Source of the DNA: Aneurinibacillus aneurinilyticus ATCC 12856 | GTDB lineage: Bacteria; Bacillota; Bacilli; Aneurinibacillales; Aneurinibacillaceae | Direction: 5' to 3' | NCBI RefSeq assembly: GCF_000466385.1 | Contig: NZ_KE952777.1 | Location: 34,162-98,161, forward strand | Length of the DNA: 64,000 bases | Shown here: positions 27,452-34,735 of the stretch, one piece after another | Numbering within the stretch: the first letter of the stretch is position 1 | Layout: each line of letters opens with the position of its first letter | Made by a program: the position numbers and the translations under genes | The notes under the pieces: generated by a model | Databases searched by the model: none | What the model was told of the DNA's origin: nothing | Seen by the model: only the letters and a program-made list of their open reading frames with translations

Positions 27452-27520
27452 ATGGACATGTTTTTTCCAAATTTTGATTTTCTCTTTCCTTTCCTACCTC
27501 CTGCCACAAAAGCATATTGA
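27452..27520 (+). CDS. Possible small protein of 22 residues, unknown
   Basis: ATG 27452 is preceded by AAAAAGGAGAA at a good distance (AAGGAG ending 6-7 bases before it). The peptide runs MDMFFPNF to PPATKAY, with six Phe, five Pro and few charged residues. It lies in the 332-base gap between flgE and swrD. I recognise no family. Either a real small protein, a leader peptide, or a chance ORF with a lucky ribosome site. Confidence 0.4.
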   Translation: MDMFFPNFDFLFPFLPPATKAY

Positions 27521-27539
27521 TATATTAAAAAGGTATAGA

Positions 27540-27562
27540 AGGGGAGGAATTGCTCCTCCCCT
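27540..27562 (+). other. GC-rich hairpin between the short ORF and the swrD leader
   Basis: AGGGGAGGA (27540-27548) pairs perfectly with TCCTCCCCT (27554-27562) around ATTGC. The following ACTTTCTTCC is pyrimidine-rich but not a T run, so at most a weak terminator. Confidence 0.6.
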
Positions 27563-27591
27563 ACTTTCTTCCGAACGCATAACTTGAAAAG

Positions 27592-27678
27592 CTTGTGGAG
27601 CATGTGCCAAACGTTGCTTTTTCTCTGTGGAGCGTGTGGCACGACGGGAGAAAAAGACCGAGCGGCAATGCCCGCAAG
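27592..27678 (+). ncRNA. Candidate structured RNA / leader element upstream of swrD
   Basis: CTTGTGG (27592-27598) can close with CCGCAAG (27672-27678) and is followed by TTTTTCTT. Inside, CTTTTTCTC (27617-27625) pairs perfectly with GAGAAAAAG (27648-27656), enclosing a CGTG-TGG-CACG mini-hairpin; GTGCC (27604-27608) could pair with GGCAC (27638-27642) as a pseudoknot. A 16-base direct repeat (27594-27609 and 27626-27641, two differences) is embedded. No known riboswitch class was recognised. Two short ORFs overlap it (ATG 27602-27688; GTG 27604-27702), so coding is the alternative. Confidence 0.35.
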
Positions 27679-27702
27679 TTTTTCTTAAATGGAGGGATAT
27701 AA

Positions 27703-27942
27703 ATGGTTCGCCTGACTCGCTTAAACGGAAAAGAATACGTGGTGAACGCCCTGCTTATCGAGAGTCTTGAAGCCACTCCTGACACTATGATCACGCTTGT
27801 CAACGGAAAGAAATTTGTCATCAAGGAATCAATTGCCGAGGTGCTTTCCGCTCTCAAGGAATTTTACAAAGAAATCAACGCGGTAAAAATTTCCGCGATG
27901 CAAGATAGAGAGATAAAAAACGGAGGGGTGGAGGATGTTTAA
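27703..27942 (+). CDS. swrD: Flagellar power/swarming protein SwrD (FlbD family)
   Basis: 79 residues with VRLTRLNGKEYVVNALLIES and TLVNGKKFVIKES, the FlbD/SwrD pattern. In B. subtilis SwrD sits between flgE and fliL and raises motor torque, being needed for swarming. The start ATG 27703 follows AATGGAGGGA. It overlaps fliL by 8 bases. Confidence 0.93.
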   Translation: MVRLTRLNGKEYVVNALLIESLEATPDTMITLVNGKKFVIKESIAEVLSALKEFYKEINAVKISAMQDREIKNGGVEDV

Positions 27943-28393
27943 AAACCGATTGGTGAATATTGTACTTATTCTTCTTATGGCTATTACTTTAATCGGCGTT
28001 GTTATATTCGTCATATGGCAGTCGTATTTAAAGCCTGCCGATCCTGTTGCTGTCAACGGCCAACAGGTTGAAAGAAAGGTAAGCGCTGAGGAGCTCGAGA
28101 AAGTAACGGTAGAAACGGATGAAATCCGCACGAATTTGCTGACCGGAGATTTAATTCTGGCCAAATTCGCTATCCAGGCGGAGAATGAGAAGGTAAAGAA
28201 GGAGCTTGAGCTACGCAAGCCACAAGTCATACATACTGTTATTAAAACTCTATCTGCTATGAAGCCGGAAGAAGTTCAAGGGCCAAAGGGGATGGAAAAA
28301 GTAGAAGCTGCAATAAAAACGGAGCTAAATAAATTGCTCGAAAAAGGAAAAATAGTCGATGTCATTACCACACATAAAATCGTCGACATATAA
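27935..28393 (+). CDS. fliL: Flagellar basal body-associated protein FliL
   Basis: Single-pass membrane protein around the stators. 152 residues: a membrane helix at residues about 8-29, then an extracytoplasmic domain with LTGDLILAKFAIQAENEKVK and the typical C-terminal block of paired helices. GGAGGGGTGGAGG precedes ATG 27935. Confidence 0.94.
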   Translation: MFKNRLVNIVLILLMAITLIGVVIFVIWQSYLKPADPVAVNGQQVERKVSAEELEKVTVETDEIRTNLLTGDLILAKFAIQAENEKVKKELELRKPQVIHTVIKTLSAMKPEEVQGPKGMEKVEAAIKTELNKLLEKGKIVDVITTHKIVDI

Positions 28394-28443
28394 AATATAG
28401 CATATATATTTATTGCAAAGTCCAGGATAAGGGGGTGACACTT

Positions 28444-29439
28444 ATGACAGAGGTATTATCACAGGCGGAAATAGACGCCTTGCTGGACGCAATTTCCTCT
28501 GGCGAGATGAACGCGGAAGAACTGAAGAAAGAAGAGATGGAGAGAAAAGTAAAGTCGTACGATTTCAAGCGTGCACTGCGCTTTTCCAAGGACCAGATTC
28601 GTACGTTAACCCGCATCCATGAGAATTATGCCAGATTGCTGACAACGTACTTTTCGGCTCAGTTGCGTACATTTGTCCAAATAAGTGTTGCATCTGTTGA
28701 TCAGCTTCCTTACGAAGAGTTTATCCGTTCCATTCCGAAAATGACCATTCTTAACATTTTTGAAGCTGAACCGCTGGAAGGCAGAATGGTAATGGAAATC
28801 AATCCGAACATTGCCTATGCGATGCTTGAACGTTTGCTGGGCGGCCAGGGGGTAGCTCCGAATAAAATCGGTTCTCTTACCGAAATCGAAACGACCATCA
28901 TGGAACGAATTTTTAGCCGGGCATTATACAATTTTGCAGAAGCGTGGAAGACTGTTATCGAAATTGAGCCGGAATTGGATCTGCTGGAAGTAAACCCGCA
29001 ATTTATGCAGATTGTTTCTCCGAATGAAACCGTTGCGGTTATCTCGTTCAGCACGAAAATCGGCGAAACGACGGGAATGATTAATCTGTGTCTTCCGCAT
29101 GTTGTGCTTGAGCCGCTGATGGTAAAATTGTCCGCTCATTATTGGCTGTCCACACAGAAAAAAGTGCGCAATGAGCGTGAAATGCAAATTATCGAGGAGA
29201 GGGTTCGCACAGCGAAGCTTCCGTTGATTGCAGAGCTTGGCACTTCCGTTATTTCCGTAGGCGAATTTTTGCACTTAGCTGTAGGCGATGTCATTCAGTT
29301 GGATCAGCGTTCAGAGGATATGGTAAAGGTACGGGTCGGGCAGAAAACGAAATATCTTGCACGTCCAGGTACATCAAGAGGTCGAGCAGCTATATCGATT
29401 GAACACGTATTGGAGGAAGAGGTGGAAGAGGATGAGTAA
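28444..29439 (+). CDS. fliM: Flagellar motor switch protein FliM
   Basis: C-ring switch protein that binds CheY-P. 331 residues: the N-terminal CheY-binding motif LSQAEIDALL, the middle CheC-like domain (YDFKRALRFSKDQIRTLTRI, MVMEINPNIAYAMLERLLGG) and a C-terminal SpoA domain (VISVGEFLHLAVGDVIQLDQ). ATG 28444 follows AAGGGGGTGA; a GTG at 28435 is inside that site. The stop overlaps fliY. Confidence 0.97.
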   Translation: MTEVLSQAEIDALLDAISSGEMNAEELKKEEMERKVKSYDFKRALRFSKDQIRTLTRIHENYARLLTTYFSAQLRTFVQISVASVDQLPYEEFIRSIPKMTILNIFEAEPLEGRMVMEINPNIAYAMLERLLGGQGVAPNKIGSLTEIETTIMERIFSRALYNFAEAWKTVIEIEPELDLLEVNPQFMQIVSPNETVAVISFSTKIGETTGMINLCLPHVVLEPLMVKLSAHYWLSTQKKVRNEREMQIIEERVRTAKLPLIAELGTSVISVGEFLHLAVGDVIQLDQRSEDMVKVRVGQKTKYLARPGTSRGRAAISIEHVLEEEVEEDE

Positions 29440-30742
29440 GGAGATGTTATCGCAGGAAGAAATTGATGCATTGCTGCGACAAAATGACTTAGAGGATGAC
29501 TTGGATGAGGAAAGTAGCAAAAGTAATCCTACTATCGATGAGTATCTTTCTCCGCTGGAGCAGGATGCGCTCGGCGAGATTGGAAATATAACGTTTGGCA
29601 GCGCCGCAACCGCTCTGTCCAGCTTGCTTGGACAAGTGACGGATATTACAACGCCAAAGGTGGGGGTTATCCGTCGTGAAGAAGTACAAGACCAGTTTCC
29701 ACACCCGTATGTAGCGGTGCATGTAGAATATACAGAAGGGTTTCAGGGCATCAATCTGCTCGTAATACGGAAGGAAGATGCGCAGATTATTGCGGACTTG
29801 ATGATGGGAGGAGACGGTAGTGCGCCTCCAGATGACTTATCAGAAATTCATCTGAGTGCTGTACAGGAAGCGATGAACCAGATGATGGGTTCGGCGGCTA
29901 CATCTATGTCTACTATTTTCAATAAGCTAGTAAATATTTCTCCACCTGGCATCGATATGATGGACTTGAAGCAGGGACAGGGTGTTGAGAATATTCCGCA
30001 AGATGATATTTTAGTAAAAGTATCATTTCGTTTGAAAGTTGGAAGTTTAATTGATTCGAATATTATGCAGCTTATTCCTATACCGTTTGCGCGTTCTCTT
30101 GTAGCTAGTCTTCTTGGAAGTATGACAGAAGAGGAACCTGCTGCAGCACCTGAGGCAACTCCGCAGACAAATGCTATGCCTGAGCCTGCCTATACGGCTG
30201 CGGAGAATAGTGCTGTACCATCTGGACAGGGAACGGAGTCACCATATCCGCAGCAGCCGATGTATCAACAGCCGCCAGGATATCCGGGAGGTATGCCGCC
30301 ATATCCGCAGCAGCCGATGTATCAACAGCCGCCGGGATATCCGGGATATCCACAACAGCCAATGTATCAGCAGCCTTATCAAGCGCCACAGCAACCGGTT
30401 TATAATGAACATCAGCCGCCAACCAACGTACAGCCGGTTCAATTCTCTGCGTTTGATGCGAACGCTGTACCACAGGGGAATCCACAAAATTTGGGGATGC
30501 TTTTAGACATTCCGCTTAAGGTAACAGTAGAATTAGGCCGTACGAAAAAACAAATCAAGGATATTCTTGATTTGTCGCCTGGGTCCATTCTTGAATTAGA
30601 TAAATTAGCCGGAGAGCCGGTTGATATACTTGTTAATAACAAGCTGATTGCCAAAGGTGAAGTTGTTGTTATTGATGAGAATTTCGGTGTTCGTGTTACC
30701 GATATTCTTAGCCAATGGGATCGGATTCAGAAACTACAGTAA
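29432..30742 (+). CDS. fliY: Flagellar motor switch phosphatase FliY (FliN-type)
   Basis: C-ring protein of Bacillota that also dephosphorylates CheY-P. 436 residues: N-terminal LSQEEIDALLRQN shared with FliM, a CheC-type domain with both phosphatase helices (QDALGEIGNITFGSAATAL and SAVQEAMNQMMGSAATSMS), a Pro/Gln/Tyr-rich repeat linker (about 270-335) and a C-terminal FliN/SpoA domain (LDIPLKVTVELGRTKKQIKD). It overlaps fliM by 8 bases. It is longer than B. subtilis FliY (378 residues) because of the linker. Confidence 0.96.
   Translation: MSKEMLSQEEIDALLRQNDLEDDLDEESSKSNPTIDEYLSPLEQDALGEIGNITFGSAATALSSLLGQVTDITTPKVGVIRREEVQDQFPHPYVAVHVEYTEGFQGINLLVIRKEDAQIIADLMMGGDGSAPPDDLSEIHLSAVQEAMNQMMGSAATSMSTIFNKLVNISPPGIDMMDLKQGQGVENIPQDDILVKVSFRLKVGSLIDSNIMQLIPIPFARSLVASLLGSMTEEEPAAAPEATPQTNAMPEPAYTAAENSAVPSGQGTESPYPQQPMYQQPPGYPGGMPPYPQQPMYQQPPGYPGYPQQPMYQQPYQAPQQPVYNEHQPPTNVQPVQFSAFDANAVPQGNPQNLGMLLDIPLKVTVELGRTKKQIKDILDLSPGSILELDKLAGEPVDILVNNKLIAKGEVVVIDENFGVRVTDILSQWDRIQKLQ
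30242..30376 (+). repeat. In-frame tandem repeat in fliY linker
   Basis: Two copies of a 16-residue unit, PYPQQPMYQQPPGYPG (30242-30289 and 30299-30346, joined by GMP), and a partial third copy to 30376. The DNA copies are nearly identical, suggesting recent slippage or duplication. Confidence 0.85.
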
Positions 30743-30769
30743 AAAGCTATCAATTAAGGGGGAAATCAG

Positions 30770-31132
30770 ATGAGCAACAGAGTACTTATCGTAGATGACG
30801 CAGCGTTCATGAGAATGATGATTAAAGAAATCCTTTCAAAAAATGGCTATGATGTGGTAGGGGAAGCGAGTGATGGAGCACAGGCTATCGAAAAATATCA
30901 GGAGCTGACCCCGGATCTGGTAACGATGGATATTACGATGCCTGAGATGGACGGAATTACCGCTTTAAAAGAAATCAAAAAAATAAATCCGTCTGCCAAA
31001 GTCATTATGTGTTCGGCAATGGGACAGCAGGCAATGGTCATTGACGCCATTCAGGCAGGTGCGAAAGATTTTATTGTAAAACCGTTTCAAGCGGACCGTG
31101 TTATTGAAGCCATTAAGAAGACGCTTGGCTAA
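30770..31132 (+). CDS. cheY: Chemotaxis response regulator CheY
   Basis: A stand-alone receiver domain of 120 residues. The phospho-acceptor is Asp54 in TMDITMPEMDG, with the acidic pocket VLIVDDAAF at the start and the conserved Lys in FIVKPF. In Bacillota CheY-P promotes smooth swimming through FliM. It lies 27 bases after fliY, whose product dephosphorylates it. Confidence 0.97.
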   Translation: MSNRVLIVDDAAFMRMMIKEILSKNGYDVVGEASDGAQAIEKYQELTPDLVTMDITMPEMDGITALKEIKKINPSAKVIMCSAMGQQAMVIDAIQAGAKDFIVKPFQADRVIEAIKKTLG

Positions 31133-31191
31133 AGGAGAAGCACGAAGAACGCTATCGGACAGGGAGCAGTTCAAGGGAAAGGGTTTTTGCA

Positions 31192-31803
31192 ATGAGAAAA
31201 GGAAACATCCGAACGATTGGCGTTTTTGCTTCATTTTTGCTAGTGAGCCAGCATGCCAAATTGGCGATGGCTAGTGTACCTGCTCCGAGCGAGTTACCAT
31301 CTAAGGAAGTTGAACTAGCGTCGCAAACGCCGTCCATGTTGCCGCTGTTACTGCAGACGGTATTTGCTCTCGCTTTGATTGTAGCGATTATTTATTTTTT
31401 GCTGCGTTTTGTAGGCAGACGTTCACAAACTTTTTTTGGTAGAACGGGTATTCGTACATTAGGCGGCTGTTCATTAGGTCCGCAAAAATCGCTGCAGATT
31501 GTTCAAATTGGTTCTGCGCTCTATATTGTCGGAGTCGGGGAGAATATTACATTGTTGCGCTGTATTGATTCTGCGGAAGAAGTCGGCGAATTGCTTGATA
31601 CGTTGGAAGCGAAATCCGAGTCTTTTGGCATGACTCCCTTATCGTTTGGAGAGTGGATAAGCCGCCTCATGAAAAAGGAGAAACCAGGCAAGGAAGAAGA
31701 CTTGACTGCCGCTTTTCAAATGAAAATGGAAGAAGCGCGCAAACGACGACAAAGCATGGAGAAAGAACTGTTTACGGACGGAGAGAAGGAAGACGAGAAA
31801 TGA
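31192..31803 (+). CDS. fliO: Flagellar export apparatus protein FliO (FliZ)
   Basis: 203 residues: a secretion signal-like N-terminus (about 1-28), a membrane helix (about 48-72), and a small cytoplasmic FliO domain (GRTGIRTLGGCSLGPQKSLQ, ALYIVGVGENITLL), then a charged tail. FliO helps assemble the FliP ring. It overlaps fliP by 4 bases. Confidence 0.9.
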   Translation: MRKGNIRTIGVFASFLLVSQHAKLAMASVPAPSELPSKEVELASQTPSMLPLLLQTVFALALIVAIIYFLLRFVGRRSQTFFGRTGIRTLGGCSLGPQKSLQIVQIGSALYIVGVGENITLLRCIDSAEEVGELLDTLEAKSESFGMTPLSFGEWISRLMKKEKPGKEEDLTAAFQMKMEEARKRRQSMEKELFTDGEKEDEK

Positions 31804-32555
31804 AACGGTTATATATACTACTGGGTGTGCTCTTGTGCTCATCGGTGCTTCTGCCTGGACAAAGCTTCGCTGCGCAGGTGCCGATACCAGGCTTGGATAT
31901 TAATATAGGCACATCGAACAAACCGGAGGATGTTTCGCTTACATTGCAGCTCCTGCTTTTGTTTACCGTTTTGTCGCTGGCGCCTTCCATTTTAATTATG
32001 ATGACGTGTTTCGCACGCATCGTCATCGTGCTTTCTTTTACGCGGACAGCCTTATCTACGCAGCAGGCGCCACCTACTCAAGTGCTGATAGGATTAGCTT
32101 TGTTTTTAACTTTTTTTATTATGGCACCAACGTTCTCCGAGGTGAACAGCCAGGCGTTGCAGCCGTACTTTAAAAAGCAGATTACACAGGAGCAGGCTGT
32201 GGAGAAAGCCGTATTGCCGTTTAAAAATTTTATGGTTAAGCACACGAGAGGAAAAGACTTGAACCTGTTTCTTGAATATTCGAAGGCGCCGAAACCGAAA
32301 ACGGTAAAGGATATTCCGCTTACCGCTCTTGTACCGGCGTATGCGATTAGCGAATTAAAAACCGCGTTGCAAATCGGATTCATGATTTTTATTCCCTTTC
32401 TCGTTATCGATATGGTTGTGGCAAGCGTACTGATGGCGATGGGAATGATGATGCTGCCGCCTGTTATGATTTCCCTTCCGTTTAAAATTTTGCTATTCAT
32501 TCTGGTAGACGGCTGGTATCTTGTCGTTAAGTCGCTGTTACTAAGCTTTCAATGA
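31800..32555 (+). CDS. fliP: Flagellar export gate protein FliP
   Basis: Core of the export gate. 251 residues: cleavable signal peptide (MKRLYILLGVLLCSS to about residue 25), then LLLLFTVLSLAPSILIMMT, the family signature FARIVIVLSFTRTAL, and the C-terminal helices with AYAISELKTALQIGFMIF. The ATG at 31800 overlaps the fliO stop; the frame continues upstream inside fliO but is not coding there. Confidence 0.97.
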   Translation: MKRLYILLGVLLCSSVLLPGQSFAAQVPIPGLDINIGTSNKPEDVSLTLQLLLLFTVLSLAPSILIMMTCFARIVIVLSFTRTALSTQQAPPTQVLIGLALFLTFFIMAPTFSEVNSQALQPYFKKQITQEQAVEKAVLPFKNFMVKHTRGKDLNLFLEYSKAPKPKTVKDIPLTALVPAYAISELKTALQIGFMIFIPFLVIDMVVASVLMAMGMMMLPPVMISLPFKILLFILVDGWYLVVKSLLLSFQ

Positions 32556-32566
32556 GGTGAGAAGGG

Positions 32567-32836
32567 GTGTCGCAGGAATTTATCATTTCGCTTGCACAGC
32601 AAGCCGTATTCGTCGTACTGCTAACAAGCGCGCCACTGGTTGGTATTGCACTAATTGCCGGGTTGATTGTGAGTATTTTTCAGGCTACAACATCCATTCA
32701 GGAAGCGACGCTTGCGTTTGTACCGAAAATCGTTGCTACGCTTTTGGCGCTCGTTATTTTTGGCCCCTGGATGCTTAGCCATATGCTAGAGTTTACTTCT
32801 AATATTTTAAGCAATCTTTATAAATTTATAGGATAA
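32567..32836 (+). CDS. fliQ: Flagellar export gate protein FliQ
   Basis: 89 residues with two membrane helices and the FliQ block GLIVSIFQATTSIQEATLAF. It starts at GTG 32567 after GAGGTGAGAAGGGG and is placed between fliP and fliR. Confidence 0.96.
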   Translation: MSQEFIISLAQQAVFVVLLTSAPLVGIALIAGLIVSIFQATTSIQEATLAFVPKIVATLLALVIFGPWMLSHMLEFTSNILSNLYKFIG

Positions 32837-32840
32837 TCGC

Positions 32841-33623
32841 ATGACACAGTTACTGGAGATCTTGCCGGCTTTCTTGCTTGTGTTTATTCGAATCACTGCT
32901 TTTTTTGTATCTGCGCCTATTTTTTCGATACGAAATATTCCGGCGCCATTTAAGATTGGCCTGTCCTTTTTCATCGCTTTTATCGCATTTCCTTTGTTGA
33001 AGGCGGACAGTGTGGTTGCACTCGACTGGAACTACGTATACTTGGCGATAAAGGAAGTGCTTATCGGATTGCTGCTTGGCTTTCTTGCTACATTGTTTTT
33101 GGCGGCAATTCAAGTAGCAGGCTCATTTATCGATATGATGCTTGGCTTGGCGATGGCCGCCGTGTTTGATCCGATTACGGGTGCGCAGACCCCGCTTATG
33201 GGGAATTTTAAATACATGCTCACCATGCTATTCATTTTATCGGCGAACGGTCATCATTTATTAATCAAAGGAATACTGGCAAGCTATCAGGTTGTACCGC
33301 TTGACCGCTGGCTGAACGGGATTGGGAACGGACAACTGAGTTCCTTTATTATAGAGAAGTTTTCTTATATGTTTATGTCCGGTATGCTGCTTGCAGCGCC
33401 GCTGGTCAGTTCGTTATTTGTAATAGATATTGCCCTTGGAATTGTAGCTAAAACGGTGCCGCAGATGAATATTTTTGTTGTCGGTATGCCAGCTAAAATT
33501 CTTGCCGGCTTTCTTGTTCTTATGATTGTATTTCCAGGGTACTTTTTTGTTATGAGCCGTCTGCTTGAGGTGCTGTTCACCTCAATGGAGCGCATGATAG
33601 AAATAATGGGGGCAGTGCCATGA
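32841..33623 (+). CDS. fliR: Flagellar export gate protein FliR
   Basis: 260 residues, highly hydrophobic with about six membrane helices. FliR features include FVRITAF-like FIRITAFFVSAPIF, VLIGLLLGFLATLFLAAIQVAG and FDPITGAQTPLMGNF. Completes the FliP5-Q4-R1 gate. It overlaps flhB by 4 bases. Confidence 0.96.
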   Translation: MTQLLEILPAFLLVFIRITAFFVSAPIFSIRNIPAPFKIGLSFFIAFIAFPLLKADSVVALDWNYVYLAIKEVLIGLLLGFLATLFLAAIQVAGSFIDMMLGLAMAAVFDPITGAQTPLMGNFKYMLTMLFILSANGHHLLIKGILASYQVVPLDRWLNGIGNGQLSSFIIEKFSYMFMSGMLLAAPLVSSLFVIDIALGIVAKTVPQMNIFVVGMPAKILAGFLVLMIVFPGYFFVMSRLLEVLFTSMERMIEIMGAVP

Positions 33624-34708
33624 ATCGCGTGCGTTTTCACGTTGATTTGCAATTTTTTGCCGGAGAAAAAACGGAAAAAGCAACGCCACGAAAAAGGCAG
33701 AAGGCAAGAGAAGATGGGCAAGTGGCAAAAAGTCAGGAAGTGGCTGCGGCACTTATCCTTTTGGTCATCTTTTTGTTTTTACTTTTTATGGGCAAAAATA
33801 TGGGTGAGCGCCTTTACCAGTTTTTTCAATCGTTTTTTAATCGTCACTTATTAATGGAACTGACAGAAGAAACGACGGAAACGTTAATGATAGAGATGGC
33901 ATATCAAGCGGCTATGCTCATATGGCCTATTTTTTTGATTGCTGTCGTTGTTGGTTTTTTTGCCAACTATATTCAGTTTGGTCTTCTATTTACTACGAAG
34001 CCCCTCGTATTTAAACTTGATAGACTTGACCCAATTAAAGGCGCGAAAAAAATTTTTTCCTTGCAGGCGCTCGTTAATCTTGTTAAATCTATCCTTAAGG
34101 TGACGTTTATCGGGACAGCGGTATGGCTGATATTATGGAACGGAAAAGATGACTTGCTGACGCTCGCGACGAAATCTATCGGGGATATGCTGATTGTCAT
34201 AGGAAAATTGACGCTGCAAATGGGTTTTACTGTCGCCATTCTGCTCGTTATAATCGCTATTTTTGATTATATGTATCAGCGTTTCCAGCATGAGAAACAG
34301 CTGCGCATGTCCAAGCAGGATATTAAGGATGAGTACAAGATGATGGAAGGCGATCCGCAAATTAAAGGGAAAATCAAGCAGAAGCAGCGCGAAATGGCGA
34401 TGCATCGCATGATGCAGGAAGTACCAAATGCGGATGTGGTCATTACCAACCCGACGCACTTTGCGATTGCCGTCAAATATGACGGTGAAACGATGCAAGC
34501 ACCTATGGTTATTGCAAAAGGTCAGGATTTTATTGCGTTAAAGATTAAAGAAATTGCTCATGAAAATGAGATTATTACGGTAGAGAATAAACCGCTGGCA
34601 CGTATGCTGTTTGCACAGGTTGAAATTAACCAGCAAATTCCAGAAGATTTGTTTCAGGCGGTAGCTGAAGTGCTAGCGTATGTTTATAAATTAAAAGGAA
34701 AAATTTAA
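33620..34708 (+). CDS. flhB: Flagellar export switch protein FlhB
   Basis: 362 residues: ATPRKRQKAREDGQVAKSQE at the start, four membrane helices, and a cytoplasmic domain with the self-cleaving site NPTH (Asn277-Pro278). Cleavage lets FliK switch export specificity. Its C-terminal half is mirrored by YlqH at the window's left end. The start overlaps the fliR stop. Confidence 0.97.
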   Translation: MNRVRFHVDLQFFAGEKTEKATPRKRQKAREDGQVAKSQEVAAALILLVIFLFLLFMGKNMGERLYQFFQSFFNRHLLMELTEETTETLMIEMAYQAAMLIWPIFLIAVVVGFFANYIQFGLLFTTKPLVFKLDRLDPIKGAKKIFSLQALVNLVKSILKVTFIGTAVWLILWNGKDDLLTLATKSIGDMLIVIGKLTLQMGFTVAILLVIIAIFDYMYQRFQHEKQLRMSKQDIKDEYKMMEGDPQIKGKIKQKQREMAMHRMMQEVPNADVVITNPTHFAIAVKYDGETMQAPMVIAKGQDFIALKIKEIAHENEIITVENKPLARMLFAQVEINQQIPEDLFQAVAEVLAYVYKLKGKI

Positions 34709-34735
34709 TCGCTGAGTATGAAGGGGGGAAAACAA

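Noticed and set aside
27371..27702. Known riboswitch (c-di-GMP I/II, ZTP, guanidine, fluoride) in the flgE-swrD gap
   Set aside because: None of the conserved cores I know fits the sequence; only general secondary structure is seen.
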